NCBI GenBank assembly: GCA_025765615.1
Contig: JAIVFJ010000098.1
Location: 181,566 to 245,565, forward strand
Reading direction: 5' to 3'
Length of the DNA stretch: 64,000 nucleotides
DNA from: Zopfochytrium polystomum
Taxonomy: Eukaryota > Chytridiomycota > Chytridiomycetes > Chytridiales > Chytridiaceae
The notes under the pieces were generated by a model that worked only from the letters and a program-made list of their open reading frames with translations, was not told where the DNA came from and searched no databases. Shown here piece by piece: positions 22,710 to 34,201 of the stretch (within the stretch, counting starts at the first letter, position 1; the number at the start of each line of letters is the position of its first letter). A program made the position numbers and the translations under genes.

Positions 22710-23580
22710 TCAACCTTCAGAAATACATGAGACAATCTCGTCGTCCGAAATCCGATCATCAGGACGCTTCTTGCAGCGATTCAAGGCCAAATTGACGGGG
22801 AACAACAGTTGACTGGGGATGCTGTCAGCAGTAGAGATGGTCGGACGGTCTGCCACAATCGCGGATCTCGCGTCCATGTAGTCGCCGTATGGGTTCTCGT
22901 CTTTCAGCAGCTCAACGATGGTCATGCCAAAGCTCCAAGTGTCCGTCTTGACGGTTAGCTGGCTCTGAGGACCTGAGAGTTGCTCGGGCAAGCACCAGTT
23001 GAGAGCACCCTTGCTTTGCGTTGTGGAGGTAGTCGACAGGCTGCTGATGGTGCGAGTGAGGCCAAAGTCACCGAGAGCTACCGATCTGTTCGCTGTGTTT
23101 GAGAATATTGTTGCCTTTGACATCGTGATGGACGATATTCTGCTTGTGGACAAAGCGGAGTGCGTCAGCCGTGTCGGCAAGAACAGACAAGACAGCTCAA
23201 TTCGGCCAGGGTTTCCCTCGTGCGAATGACGCTGAAGTGTTGATTCCATTCGGATTTTTCTCTTTAGCATGGTAGTTTCTCCCCGATGGGACACCAAAAT
23301 CACCTACTTTCGCACAGTTCTTGTTGGGGTTGAGATTGTCAAACTTGAACACCGAGCCCGCAGCCAGCCATTTCCCACATGTAAGCTATCGGGAACCCCC
23401 TCTGCTCGGGCGAGAATCATCCACTTCCTTGAATTGAACGTCTTTCGAGCAAATCATCCACTGCTCCAGGTGGAGAGGAAGGTCGAACTTATACGCGAGG
23501 GCCACGACCGTGTCAACTTCAGCGTCGATATTCTTCAGGTCGCAAACATCACGAGGGATATTTCTTTTCTTTGAATCCAA
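22710..23580 (-). pseudogene. Protein kinase (TKL-like) with frameshifts
   Basis: The pieces follow kinase order but change frame. First comes LEQWMICSKDVQF (about 23450), like the segment just before the glycine loop in TKL kinases. The catalytic loop IVHHDVKGNNIL follows at 23101-23136 (HxDxKxxN present). DFGLTR at 23052-23069, GALNWCLPEQL and KTDTWSFGMTIVELL with NPYGD are in a different frame from the catalytic loop, a 1-nt shift. No intact glycine loop is seen. Either a pseudogene or a gene with unresolved small indels or introns. It ends at the stop near 22710. Confidence 0.6.
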
Positions 23581-23805
23581 TTTGTGTTTCTTTGTTCAAG
23601 TTCAAACTATACCTGCAAGCTCCTGGGGTACTGAGCACTTTGAACATTTGGCCTCCTGCAGGAACGGCGAGTGGAAAAAATACAGATCGATCGTTACGGA
23701 GAAACCGAGAGCTCGTGTGTTCTCCGCCTCGTTGTCAAGTCGGACTTGCACCATTCCCGGCGGCTGCCCCGGCCGATCGCCCGACACGCTCTCCCGCTTC
23801 ACACC

Positions 23806-24572
23806 TTAGCGGCCGCCTCGAACGTTCCTGTCGGCTCCCGCTTGGCGTTGGCCACTTCGTCCGTTTTTTTTTTCTTCTTCTTCGACTTTTCTCGGTTCGC
23901 TTACTGGCCCGGAAAGGGAGCGGCGGTAGAATTGCTTGGCTGACCGAGTTGATGGCGCGGTGGTGAACGCGCGGTGCGATGCGGCTGGCGGGGCACGGCA
24001 CGGCGGAGGACGTTGCGACGTTGGCGGAACAGTCCGAGCGGGGACTCTGCAGTCGAGCACAGCTTTTCGTATGCGTCGTCGTGCTCGCTTGGCAGCGCGG
24101 GGGCGGGATGATGGCGAGGGATGCGGTGTCCTTCGTGGCGCAGGGTATACAAGACGTGGGCGGCGAGGGTGATGGGGAACGCGCGGTCGTCGGAACGCAA
24201 AGTACAGCGACTTGGAGCTGACGCGGTCGAGGACCGATTTCGAGGCAGCCACGAAACCACCGACAGCGGCAAGTGTCTTGCCGAGAGTCGCAATGTGAAC
24301 GTCGATGACTGAAAGGTCGATGCCAAAGTGATCAGCAACTCCACGACCCCGAGGGCCGAGGGCGAACATGCTGTGCGCTTTGTCGACAAAGAGCGTAAAG
24401 CCGTACCTTTCCTTGAGTTTCGCAATGGCCGGCAAGTCCACAAAGGTTCCCTGCATGCCCTCCACAGCGACTACAACGTCAGGGTCTGTGTACGTCGCAC
24501 ACACCTTCTCCAGCTTGGTGGCCAGGTCCTTCATATTGTTGTGCTTGAACGACATCATTTCGATCTGTGGTG
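23806..24572 (-). pseudogene. Alpha-oxoamine synthase-like PLP enzyme, truncated and mutated
   Basis: The frame from about 24560 downward matches class-II PLP transferases (serine palmitoyltransferase, aminolevulinate synthase and 8-amino-7-oxononanoate synthase group): FKHNNMKDL, then VVVAVEGMQGTFVDLPAIAKLKERYGFTLFVD, GRGVADHFG and TLGKTLAAVGGF, where Lys would be the PLP lysine. The usual D-E-A-H motif reads D-K-A-H, and after SLYFAF the reading frame shifts (LAAHVLYTLRHEG continues in another frame). The N-terminal third is missing because repeat C and then a chromovirus LTR lie immediately upstream. A dead gene by these criteria. Confidence 0.65.
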
Positions 24573-24950
24573 ATGAGAAAACAAAAGGTTTTCAGTACAG
24601 CGATGTAAGTTTTTAAGGACAAATCACGAATATTTGCAATACACCTGACATTTGATTGGCCAAATTGCGCCAAATGGAACAGAAATTACCAGAGAAGAAT
24701 TTTGAATCAAAGAGAAACAGCTTATTCAGCAAAAAACCATCTGATTTGATTTGATTCAATTTTTTGAATCGGACCCAAATCGGACCTTGTTTGGATTTGA
24801 TTTGAGCATTGTTAAGCCTTATCACTCTCTCTAAAGTGGGAGAGATGAGGGATGGGTGAGCCACCCACTTTCATCCTTTCTCTCTCCCTTCTTACCTTTG
24901 GCTCTCTCTTTCTCTCTCTGTAATTTCTGATTTGTGGTGGTGGGGAAGGA
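24573..24950 (-). repeat. Interspersed repeat C, copy 1
   Basis: About 380 bp whose reverse complement matches 44672-45057 with modest divergence. Landmarks are TGATTCAAAATTCTTCTCTGG, GGTCCGATTTGGGTC and the GAGAGAGAAAGG tract. Both copies end in CACCAC-type sequence. No coding content. Its class is unknown. Confidence 0.75.
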
Positions 24951-24982
24951 GATGCAAATGGCAAAGCACAACTGCTGTGTGT

Positions 24983-25290
24983 TGTTATGAATCACCCTCT
25001 GGAAACCTCTGGAACCTTCTAGAACATTCCTTCATGGAACCTTCTGGAACCTTCTGGAACCTTCTGGAACCTTCTTTGCTTTCCTGACTTGTCTTGTTGT
25101 CATTGGTATCATTGGTATCATTGTATTACTAATTGCTCTTTCTGGAACTTTCTTTGAGTCTTGACAAGGGAGACTCTCAATAGGTATAAAAGGGGGATTG
25201 GGGACCTGTCCCATCCCTCAAGTGAATTATTGTTTCCAATACAATCATCACTCCTCTCAGTTCCTTGTCTGCCTTGTCCTGTTCCTGACA
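24983..25290 (+). mobile_element. 5' LTR of chromovirus copy 1
   Basis: TGTTATGAATCACC...CTGTTCCTGACA, 308 bp. It is 45 bp shorter than the LTRs of the full element because the GAA/TTC array is shorter. Contains TATAAAA at 25185-25191 and the predicted RNA start block AAGTGAATTAT at 25220-25230. Confidence 0.95.
25012..25074 (+). promoter_or_regulatory. Heat-shock-element array in LTR U3
   Basis: Perfect alternation of GAA and TTC every 5 bp: four units at 25012-25029 and eight at 25037-25074. This is the consensus binding array of trimeric heat shock factor (nGAAnnTTCnnGAAn). It lies 110-175 bp upstream of the TATA box. Binding is inferred. Confidence 0.7.
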
Positions 25291-25292
25291 TC

Positions 25293-25303
25293 ATAATTCA
25301 CTT
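25293..25303 (+). other. Self-priming primer-binding site (copy 1)
   Basis: ATAATTCACTT starts 2 nt after the LTR and is the exact complement of AAGTGAATTAT at 25220-25230, the predicted 5' end of the transcript. It does not resemble the complement of a tRNA 3' end. See the full element at 55379. Confidence 0.75.
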
Positions 25304-25330
25304 CACCCTCTCCTACTACTCTCTGCCATC

Positions 25331-26252
25331 ATGTCTGACCCAAACAACACCTTCCCTGATGCAACTGCCTTCCAAGCCTTGATGGACCAATTACAAGCCC
25401 TTTCAAGACAGACACAAACTTCAAGAACAAGTCCTTCACCAGCAGCACCAGCTTCAACAACAACTTCACCAAAAAGAACATCAAGCTCTTCCCCTGCCCC
25501 AAGCCAACCAAGCAAGAGAGCCCAAGGTTCCCAGCCCTGACAAGTTCACTGGGCTGGCCAAAGACCTTAGGAACTTTATGACCACTGTGGAGAATGTCAT
25601 CCTTCTCCAACCTTCAAGATTTCCCAGTGAGCAAGTCAAGGTTCTTTTCACAAGCACCCTCCTGTCTGGTCAAGCTCAATCATGGTACCGATCTCTCCCA
25701 AGCACACCCACCACCCTGCAAGAGCTCTGGGAGGGGCTGGAAGCTACCTTTGGTGACCCCTACGCATCTTGGACAGCAAGATCCAAGCTCAAGCATATCA
25801 AGCAAGGAAAGCAATCTTGTGTGGCCTACACCAACCAATTCAAGCAACTAGCCAGAGACTCTGGATACAATGATGCAGCTCTGATGGAGCTGTACCATGA
25901 TGGTCTCCATGAGTCCATCCAAGACATGCTCTCCCAGTCTCTGCACATCCCTGAGACCTTGGAAGAGTACATTCTCCTTGCCATCAAGATTGACAACAGA
26001 CTCTACTCCAAGAGGCTGAAGCAAAGACAAGTAGGAACTACATCAAGACCTACCCCAGTCCCTCAAGCTCTTACAGTTCCTGAACCCATGCAAGTGGATG
26101 CAGTTGAGACACTTCCTAAGGGTCCTCTGAGCCAAGAGGAGAAAACAAGGAGGGCCCAGCAAGTACTGTGTTTCTACTGCGGCTCCAAGGAACACGCTGT
26201 CAAGGACTGCCCAAGGAAGAAGCACCCGAAATCCCAGGTCCAGGCTCACTGA
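25331..26252 (+). pseudogene. gag of chromovirus copy 1, frameshifted
   Basis: Starts MSDPNNTFPDATAF like the intact gag (55353-54430). A 2-nt loss near 25415 (CACAAAC versus CACACCAAC) throws the Gln-rich segment out of frame to a stop at 25538-25540. The correct frame is open again from about 25540 to the stop at 26250-26252, with capsid sequence (SRFPSEQVKVLFTSTLLSG, LWEGLEATFGDP) and a zinc knuckle CFYCGSKEHAVKDC. The frameshift heptamer seen in the full element is CCCGAAA here instead of CCCAAAC. Confidence 0.9.
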
Positions 26253-27205
26253 GGGGCAATTCCCTGGACCCTCCTCCACGCTGCCCCTGTTTCATCACCA
26301 CCACCAGCACCACAAACACCTCAGATTCCAAGCCCTACCAACTCACCATGGATGTCAAGATTCAACTCTCACCCAAGTCAACCATCACAACCAAGGCCCT
26401 TATAGACTCTGGATCATCCTGCAACATGATTGATGCCAGCCTTGCCAAGTCTTGTGCCATTCCCACCATCAAGAAATCCACACCCCTCAAGGTCCACTTT
26501 GCCAATCATGCTCTGTTCAAGGAAATCAGCCATGAAACCAAGCTAAACCTCCACATCCAAGACTTTCCACCATCCATGGTCAACCTGGAAGTATTGGATC
26601 TTGGCTCACCCACATTCTCTGTCATCCTGGGATTACCATGGCTGCAAGCCCAGAACCCTGACATTGATTGGGTCACTGGTCAAGTCCAACCTCCACCAAT
26701 TGGAACAGTCACCCAAAACTCAAGTCAAGCCTCCAAGTCTCATGCTCGCAAGTCCGTGATTCAAGGTTCACAGCCAGGTATTGAAGGTCAACCACCAAAG
26801 ACAACTCCAGTGTCACCCTGCAGTTCACAAATCCCAGCCAAGACTCAAGTTCCACAGTTCACAGTTCACAGTCAAGATTCAAGTAGAGCTCATCGAGCTC
26901 ACGGTCATGGCCAAGACTCTTGTTCACAGAACCCCCAGTCAAAGATACCACAATTCACAGTCCACATTCAAGATTCAAGTTCCACAGCTCACAGTCTTTG
27001 CCAAGAACAGAACTCTCAGTCAAAGATTCAAGAATCACAGTTCCCAGCCAAGAATTCAAGCCCCACTGCTGAAGAGCACAGGAACTTGGACCCATCAGAC
27101 TTTTTGCTGGCATCCAAGCTACCCAAAGAATATCTCCCTTATGCTGATGTGTTTTCCAAGACCAAGGCAGACCTGCTACCAGCTCAGAAGCTTTATGACC
27201 TGTGA
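26168..27205 (+). pseudogene. pol fragment of chromovirus copy 1 (protease and linker)
   Basis: In the -1 frame relative to gag. Carries the aspartic protease active site ALIDSGSSCN and the core VILGLPWLQ, then a Gln/Ser-rich linker of imperfect QFTVHSQDSS-type repeats. It continues into DPSDFLLASKLPKEYLPYADVFSKTKADLLPAQ, the standard lead-in to the RT of Ty3/gypsy polyproteins, and stops at YDL. RT, RNase H, integrase and chromodomain are absent. Confidence 0.9.
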
Positions 27206-27299
27206 AATCAAAAAAAAAAAACCTTGTCAAGAGACACTCAAGACTGCACCCTCCTCCACCACCACCCTCCACCACCCTGCCCTCCACCGCCTTCCCACT

Positions 27300-27650
27300 G
27301 CCACATTGACGTCAGATCAACGTCAGATTGTTGTCAGATAGTCAGATCATCATCAGATCGACTTCAGATTGACTCCAGAACCCTCGACCACCACCCTCCA
27401 CCGCCTTGCCACCGCCAGATTGACGTCAGATCTTCATCAGATCATCAGATCATCGTCAGGTTTTCGTCAGATTGTCTCCAGATCATCTGATCATCGTCAG
27501 ATTGTCACTGGATTGACTCCAGATCATCACCAGAATGCCCGATTGTCATCAGATCGCCAGATCATCATCCGATTGTCGTCAGATTTTCTTGCGATCGTCA
27601 GATCATCGTCAGATTGACTCCAGATTGCTGCCAGATTGTCTCCAGCAATC
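27300..27650. repeat. TCAGAT-rich minisatellite
   Basis: About 350 bp of irregular tandem units of the type CGTCAGATTG / ATCATCGTCAGATC, with insertions of CTCCAGA and a repeated CACCCTCCACCGCC motif. Lies between the truncated chromovirus and the LINE ORF1. Could be the LINE 5' UTR or an independent satellite. Confidence 0.8.
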
Positions 27651-27758
27651 GCTGTCCTCACCCCCCAAACCAGACTGCATCACCCCCTTCACCACCACAA
27701 CCACATTGCAACCACAGCACAACCTTTGTGCTGAATTGGGATTGGTACCCCCTATTTC

Positions 27759-28511
27759 ATGAGCAGCCCACCTCCCACCATGTTCTTCGGCACCCACGCT
27801 GATCAACACATATTGACAATCACCACTCAGCCAGACCCCACTATTGCCCCACTCACTGAACTTGACATCCTACACTTCACCTCCACTTGCAACCTCACCA
27901 TCCGACAGCGGCCCTTGCTCTCAAAGGACCAGCCTTCCTACTCGCTCCGCCTTCTGCATCCTTTATCAGACAAACAGGCTGCCTGTCTTCAGACCACATC
28001 CCCACACATTAAATTTTCTTACACCTGTCGACTACCAGCTGCCGCCACAGAATTCACCAACAAACCTGCCAACCAACTCGTCCTCCAACACCTGGCTCCT
28101 GGAACTACTGGAAAAAACTTTGATGAGCTAAAGGACTCCCTGCGTCATGCAATCACCTCTGCTTTATCCTCCTGTGGCTCCATAATGGCTATTCATTTTA
28201 CACACCACCAGTTTTCCGCCTCCGCATCTGCCACAGTTCCTTTTGATGACCCTCCTCACAATCCCCCTCAGTTCATAACTATTATGGGTGCAGTGTCACA
28301 ATTCGACCACTGGAACCTTCTGCAGAAAACCAGCAGCGAATCAGTGATGAAAAGCAACGCACAGCTGTCCTTTATAACATTCGTCGCTCCACAAGTATCT
28401 ATGACCTTGAGGCCATCTAATATGAGTTTGGGTGCACGTCAGTTCGCATTCAAGGATTCTTCAACTCAGCAAAGGGCACCGCTGGCCTTCGTCTGCCCTT
28501 TTTGTTTTTAG
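27759..28511 (+). pseudogene. Probable ORF1 of a LINE
   Basis: A 250-residue frame directly upstream of an APE-endonuclease ORF in the same orientation, the ORF1 position of non-LTR retrotransposons. No zinc knuckle or RRM is evident. Segments such as FDELKDSLRHAITSALSSCGSIMAIHF have a plausible RNA-binding alpha/beta look but I cannot assign them. The coding state at the 3' end is unclear. Confidence 0.4.
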
Positions 28512-28783
28512 AACCCGCGCATTGATGTTGCAAAAAACTAACTAATCAGTTGTCTTCAATGGCCGTGCCCTCCCATTTCACCCACTCCAAAAGGAAGATT
28601 TCACTCCCTTCCCTGCTGTCGCCGTTATGGAAACTCCAACCTCTTCAACTCCTCCCAACAGAACTGCCCCCAAACCTGCCCCAAAAACTGCCTCAAAAAC
28701 CAGGAACACTGCCTCAACTTGACCAATATTCTTATTCATTCTTTTTGAAAGCCCCTTTGCTATTGACATCACTTTTATTTCTT

Positions 28784-28813
28784 CAAAAAAAAAAAAAAAA
28801 AAAAAAAAAAAAC
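28784..28813 (+). repeat. Poly(A) tract inside LINE relic
   Basis: About 28 A residues between the ORF1 and ORF2 regions, about 45 bp upstream of the ORF2-like start at 28856. It could mark the 3' end of an older insertion. Confidence 0.85.
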
Positions 28814-28855
28814 AGAGACATTATTAGCAGGACTTCCTGAACCCCTTAGTCAACT

Positions 28856-30760
28856 ATGTCAACTAGCCCTGTGTCTAGCACACCACCCCCAACACCACCA
28901 CCCCTCCCTCGCTTTGCAACTTGGAAAATCCGTCGTGCCTTCCCCACCAAGGCTGTATCTATCTTCCATTGGCTCGATCACACCAAAACCACCATCCTTG
29001 CCATTCAAGAAACTGGCTGCTCTGACACAGAGGCCACCCACTCCATTCGTCACATCACTAGGAATCACAAGGGTTACTTCATATCCTCCACCCCCCCCCC
29101 CCCCCCCCCCCCCCCCTGTCACGCTGGCATTGGTTTCATCATTTCATCTTCCCTGGCACCACACATCACTGACGTTTCCCACTTTGGAGCTTGTGCCATT
29201 GCCCTCACCTTATCTTTTGCTTGACACTCCATCCTCCTGCAAAATATTTACTGGCCTGCTGACCCCCAATCTGAGGAACTCCCTGACTTGCAAAAATGGT
29301 GCAACTCTCTTGCCTCATCTGACTCCACCTCACCCCACCAAGCCTCCTGGTTTGGTGACTGGAATGCCATCACTGACCCGCTTGACCACTCCACCAGAGC
29401 CCCACACCTACTGCCCGCCACAGGTTCCTCCCCACCCTCTCCCTGAAAGGCTTTGTTGATTCCTTTTGACACCTGCACCCAGACTTACCCTCTTACACAC
29501 ACACTGTTGGCTCCTACTCCTCTCGTTTGGACAGCATTTGGCTCTCACCACCTGCTCTTGACTACGTCATTGAAGCTAACATTTCTTCTCCACCTGAAGA
29601 GCCCCATCTCACTGACACTTAGACCACCTCCCCTTCAACATAATTCTTGCTTCCTCCCCCTTCCACACTTTTCCCTTCTCCCCTCTGCGCCAGCAGGTCA
29701 TCAAACCCATGGATGCTTCAGAAGAGCAACTCGACCATTACACAACAGCCGTCTCAGTTGAGCTTGCCCCCCTCTCAGCAGCCCTTGCAGCCTTGGACAG
29801 CATTCTTCTCTCCTCTGAGCTTGAGTTCCTCCATTCTCCATCCCTACCCTTTCAATACCCCTCCCCAGAACGTGCATCACTCCTCATCAGCCACCTTGAC
29901 AGACTCTCCACATCATTTCACGAGTTGCTGCTTCAGCTTGGCAAAAAGTTCCTTCCTCACAAGGGAACTTCCTCAGCAGCGCCAAAGATAGATTGCCGCG
30001 CCAAACCATTTCTTGTTGCACGTTGGAAAGTACAGAAACTGTGGGCACTTGCCAAGGACCCTGCGCATGATCTGGCTAACTTCTTCCCTTCCATTCCTTT
30101 GACCCCATCTGAGTGGGGCGCAGATCAGTACTACTTCTTCTTGTCCCACATCCACCATCAGTACAAAGCCCACTTCTTTGACACAACTGACTATCGTGAT
30201 GTTTTGCTCCCCGCCCTCAACCGCCATCACCAGGCCATCTACCGTGCCCAATGCCAGGCAGCAGAAAAGCACAAAATGGAGGACATTGCCACAGTTCTCA
30301 CACATAGACATGCCCTTTTCTCTTCTGGCAAGATAAAGACTGTCCTCAACAACATCCTCAACTGCACGCACAGCAACTCTAGCATCGACCACATTCACTA
30401 TTCTACTGCCGAAGGTCCCTCAATCACCCACAATCCTGACCTTGTCCCTGGTATCTGCCAACAACAGGTTGAACACTGGTTTCGCCCTCGCACCCTTACT
30501 CCCTTCCCACCATCCTCTCCATTTCACTCTGAGATGCAACCCCGTCCCCACATCCCCCCAGAATTTTTCTCCAAGGTTATGCTGCCCCCTTCTGCCAATG
30601 ATGTCAAAAACGCTCTCACATCTCTTACCACACAAAGCCCCAGGCCCCTCCCAAATCTCCAGAGAGCTTCTCCTAGCAGCTGGTCCTGATGCTCTTGCAT
30701 TCTTCTCCTCCCTCATCATTCGCTCTTTTCTCTTCCCTTTCATCCCCTGTAACGGCCTCT
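28856..30760 (+). pseudogene. LINE ORF2 relic: APE-type endonuclease, linker, start of RT
   Basis: Endonuclease/exonuclease/phosphatase motifs appear in order across frameshifts: TTILAIQETG near 28990, GIGFIISSSLAPH near 29125, WFGDWNAITDPLDH near 29350 (G-D-x-N), RLDSIWLSPPALDYVIEAN near 29530 and DHLPFNI near 29625 (terminal D-H). An open segment 29709-30689 (326 residues) is the linker to the RT. After a frameshift near 30640 the RT start appears as KAPGPSQISRELLLAAGPDALAFF, the K-A-P-G-P motif of LINE reverse transcriptases, and the element stops near 30760. A poly(C) run at 29092-29116 interrupts the endonuclease. Truncation inside the RT at the 3' side is unusual for LINEs. Confidence 0.8.
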
Positions 30761-31939
30761 CTCCCGGGTGCAACCAGGGTGGGAGACAGTGGGACTCTTC
30801 TTGCTCCATCCTACCAGGAGACAGACCTCTGCCTCACCAGGCCAGAGAGAATAACCTGTCTTAGAAGCAAGGAAGGTCAATACCCACTCCCACACACAAG
30901 GAAGACACCAAAGACAACCACAGGTATTAGCATGAAAGGAAGAGGGTCTGAACCCAGCGAACCAGGCCCACCAAAGGCCAAAGGAACCATCACCAGGGAC
31001 AGGGAGGAATACCAGAGAGACCATACCACCACATAATACCTGACCAGCCAACTCATTCATATCACCTTGAGAGACCTGGATTTGAAGCGATGTATTGACA
31101 GGAACCGGCGAGGCACTACCACAGTTTTACCCTCCCACCGTCCATCATCAAGTAGCTCCTACCCCAGACCAGCCTAAACAGTATGTGCAGAATGGTGAGG
31201 TGCACTGGGACTTGAACCCAGCACACTGCCATAAATGGCCAAGAGAACCAATTCTCCTGTCACACACCAGGGGACTGCCACCCCCAGCTCATACACACAG
31301 TCAGAGAAGGAATAAGGGCAGGCAAGAAGACTTCAGGTACAGGTTCTAAGGGGCAACAAGAATGGGGGGTGGGCTGCTTAAATAGGAGAGGGTTGGAATC
31401 AGCAGGGTGAAGGAAGAAGGGAAAAGAGGGGAAAACATATACAAAAGAACAAAACAATAAATAAAACAGCAAAGAAGAGAGAGGAGGAGTGAGTCACCAA
31501 ACAATGGGGCTGAGCCATCAAACAAGGAAGACAGCTCAGAAAATCATGGAGCATTTCTTGTGGGCAAAAGACGTGCGACAAGAAAGAGCTCTCGCAGCAT
31601 AGCCTGTGCGTTGGTGTAAAGCAAGGTTGCCAGGGCTGAGGTAAAGCTATTTGGTCAGAGCGTTGCTGGGCCCACTAGGAATGCTGGCTTACCACTTTTT
31701 GCACCTGGGGACGCCCTGGGACCCAATGCATTAAGTGAACCTAACAGCGGTTCAATGTATGCTGGGTAAGGCAGTCATGTGACGTGGGAGAAAGCCTTAT
31801 GTCCGTGGGAAACAAAAAGAAAAAAAAAAAAGAAAAAACAACCATCACATTTGTCAAATCCCAAAACAGCAAAGGCGCAGGCAAGTACCAACACTGTGCC
31901 CCAAACAGAAATCACAGTTGAATGATATTGACAGAAGGG
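30761..31939. other. Non-coding stretch, nothing recognised
   Basis: Short frames only. A tRNA-T-arm-like CTGGGACTTGAACCCAG occurs near 31207 but no complete tRNA can be folded around it. A poly(A)-rich run lies at 31808-31838. Confidence 0.4.
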
Positions 31940-32010
31940 TGCAACAGCCGGGAATCGGACCCGGGTCTACCGCGTGGCAGGCGATAATTCTACCACTGAA
32001 CCACTGTTGC
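31940..32010 (-). tRNA. tRNA-Gly(GCC)
   Basis: Standard cloverleaf: acceptor GCAACAG/CTGTTGC, D-arm GGTTCAGTGGTAGAATT, anticodon loop CTGCCAC and T-arm CCGGGTCCGATTCCCGG. The same gene recurs at 56166-56236. Confidence 0.95.
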
Positions 32011-33730
32011 TGTTGAAAATGCGAATTCCGGCTGCAAAATTTTGAACTCCTCTTTGTTGCAGTACACGCAAGCTGCTACTGCTTGTGATAGACTCAAATG
32101 ACACACACAGATCCCTTGCTCCAGCTGGGATGAATTCTACTGTGGCAGCAGTTGATGAGCACTGTTTGTTAGGTGGAATGGACTGGTTAGCCTCAAGAGG
32201 CACAAGATAGACCCAAACCTATTGTGACTGTCAGTTGTCGTTCTCACAATGCCCATGGGAGAGTGAGCCACTGCCGGATTTGTAGAAGCTGAAGGATGCT
32301 TTCATGTGGGCTTTAATATGTGTTTGCTCATATATATCAAGAGTACTTCCCAGATGGTCCCCCGACACTCCCTTCCTTGACAATGTCAGGGCTTAGTGCT
32401 CACCATGTGGTGCACAGTGCCATGGGGAATTGCCTTGCTGCCATGCGAATCTTAGAGATTCAGGCCAAGCTGGAGACGCTGCTGGTGCTGGTAGCGGCGC
32501 TCACTGCATCAGAGGTGGGCACAGGGACCATCCACACAGTACAGTTGGGTGGTGCATGGTAAGCACCACTTCCACTGCCACAGGACAGGTCACACGTTAT
32601 GCAAGGAAAAGCACTGTGCATATTCAACTGTGCAGATTTCTGTACGCAATCCAAAATACACTCTCTGTGAAAACAGTCACTGATTGATATCACAAGGGTA
32701 CAAGGGTGCTAAAGCCAGCTGCCCTCTCCCAGGTTTGGGCTGGGAGCCTTAAGATGGCCAGGCCAGCTGGTGTGGGATTCCAAGGACCAGATGGCTTCTT
32801 CAGTCTTTCGCTCTCCCAGATGAGCTAAGATGGCTGCATCTGCCCAGTTGTACCTCCTGCACCCTAATATAAAAGGGAACAGCTGGGCAATCCCCAGTAT
32901 AGCAGCACCTGGATACTCAGCACCCACATAAAAACAAACCACTATTGCAACACACAATGTCTCAAACTACCAACACTTGGGTAATCGATCTGCAATGTCA
33001 GCACACACAGACACACAATTGCAACAGTCCAGTCACCACTTGGACACAATTTTCGCGCTACTATCACACACTTGAGTGTTGTACCTTTGGCAGCTTGTAG
33101 GGTCTGCCACAGACTGAATTGGGTCAAATCTGAGGAAAATTCAAGTTTGATTTGAAAATTTGAATCAGACTCAAACCAAATGAATTTTCTAGAACAAATT
33201 GATTTTAATTCGATTTGATTCAGGTTTTTATTAGAAGAAAATCGAATTTCCACACGATTAAGCGCAATTCAAGTGCAATAATGGCCATTTGTCAAAATCA
33301 AATGTCTGGAAAATACTATCAACTTGTCATTTAGATCCAAAAAGTTGAATCAATTCAAATCAAACCCAAATGAATGTCCAGTCCTTGGTGAACCCTAGCC
33401 GCTTGATACTTTGAACATAAGTTTACCTACGCTCGGGAGCAAACTCCAACAGCCACAGAGCTCCAGAAGACTACAGCAAAAAAGGAAAACTGCTGCACAG
33501 ACTTAGAAAAAGGCAAAGCACCAAAATCCCTTTCATTCAGGAGCAAATTGCAGCCAGCTTCGGGCCCAAAAGTTTGATTGATTCCACTCAAGAAATCTGG
33601 TCAACTTTGTTCAAATTGGCCTCCAAGTTACTGTAACCTTCTCCTCAGGCAAGCCTAATCAGCAACATTGCACCAGCCTCTGGAGAAACACAAATTGCGA
33701 TTTTACCGAGCATACAATTTCCAGAGTAGT
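32011..33730. other. Repeat-derived non-coding stretch
   Basis: A partial family-B LTR (minus) at about 32166-32275. The stretch 33110-33370 is an AT-rich sequence with TGATTTGAATCA-like motifs that recurs in diverged form near 36660-36960. No gene seen. Confidence 0.5.
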
Positions 33731-33802
33731 GGATGCATAGTGTAGGGGTTATCACATCAGATTCTGATTCTGGGGACCCCGGTTCGATTCCGGGTGCGGC
33801 CT
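33731..33802 (+). tRNA. tRNA-Gln(CTG), slightly degenerate
   Basis: D-arm TAGTGTAGGGGTTATCA, anticodon loop TTCTGAT in the CAGA/TCTG stem, and T-arm CCCCGGTTCGATTCCGGG. The acceptor stem GGATGCA/TGCGGCC has one mismatch and one G-T pair, so function is uncertain. Confidence 0.75.
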
Positions 33803-34201
33803 GGGGTGGTATATTGAGGGGCCCAGGCAACTCATGGTTGTGCATCAAACACCAGCATTTCCGTTGTTGGCAGAAAATTGATTGTACCATGTTTGAAGAG
33901 ATCTGTCCTTTGTCCCACCTTAGCAGAATAAAAAATCAGTCCTTTTTGGTAGTCCCCTGCTTCATTTCACCTGTAACAAGTTGCTCTGGTGAGAGGGAGG
34001 ACTTTTGTCTGTCACATTCAAAAGTTTGCTGAGATGCCTTGCTTGGCTGATGAGTGCCTCTGCGTGGGACATGTTATAAAAAAAACAAGAAACAGCTTGC
34101 GCACTGAGAAAAAGGAAATTGCCAAAGTAGTTTTCCTCCTCAAGAACTGTAATGTTCCTAGCAGGTGGCTGATACTCATGCCACATTTCTAACACAGTCT
34201 T

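Larger units (their letters stand above)
24983..27225 (+). mobile_element. Chromovirus family A, copy 1 (5' LTR, broken gag, partial pol)
   Basis: Organised as LTR 24983-25290 (308 bp), self-priming PBS, frameshifted gag, then pol up to the protease-RT linker, where it stops at about 27225. No 3' LTR follows; unrelated repeats and a LINE relic do. Nucleotide and protein similarity to the full element at 50757-55744 is very high. This copy retains linker sequence after SQFP that the full element has lost, so the two copies complement each other's gaps when inferring the ancestral layout. Confidence 0.92.

Noticed and set aside
31190..31260. T-arm-like CTGGGACTTGAACCCAG suggesting a minus-strand tRNA
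   Set aside because: The rest of the cloverleaf does not pair.
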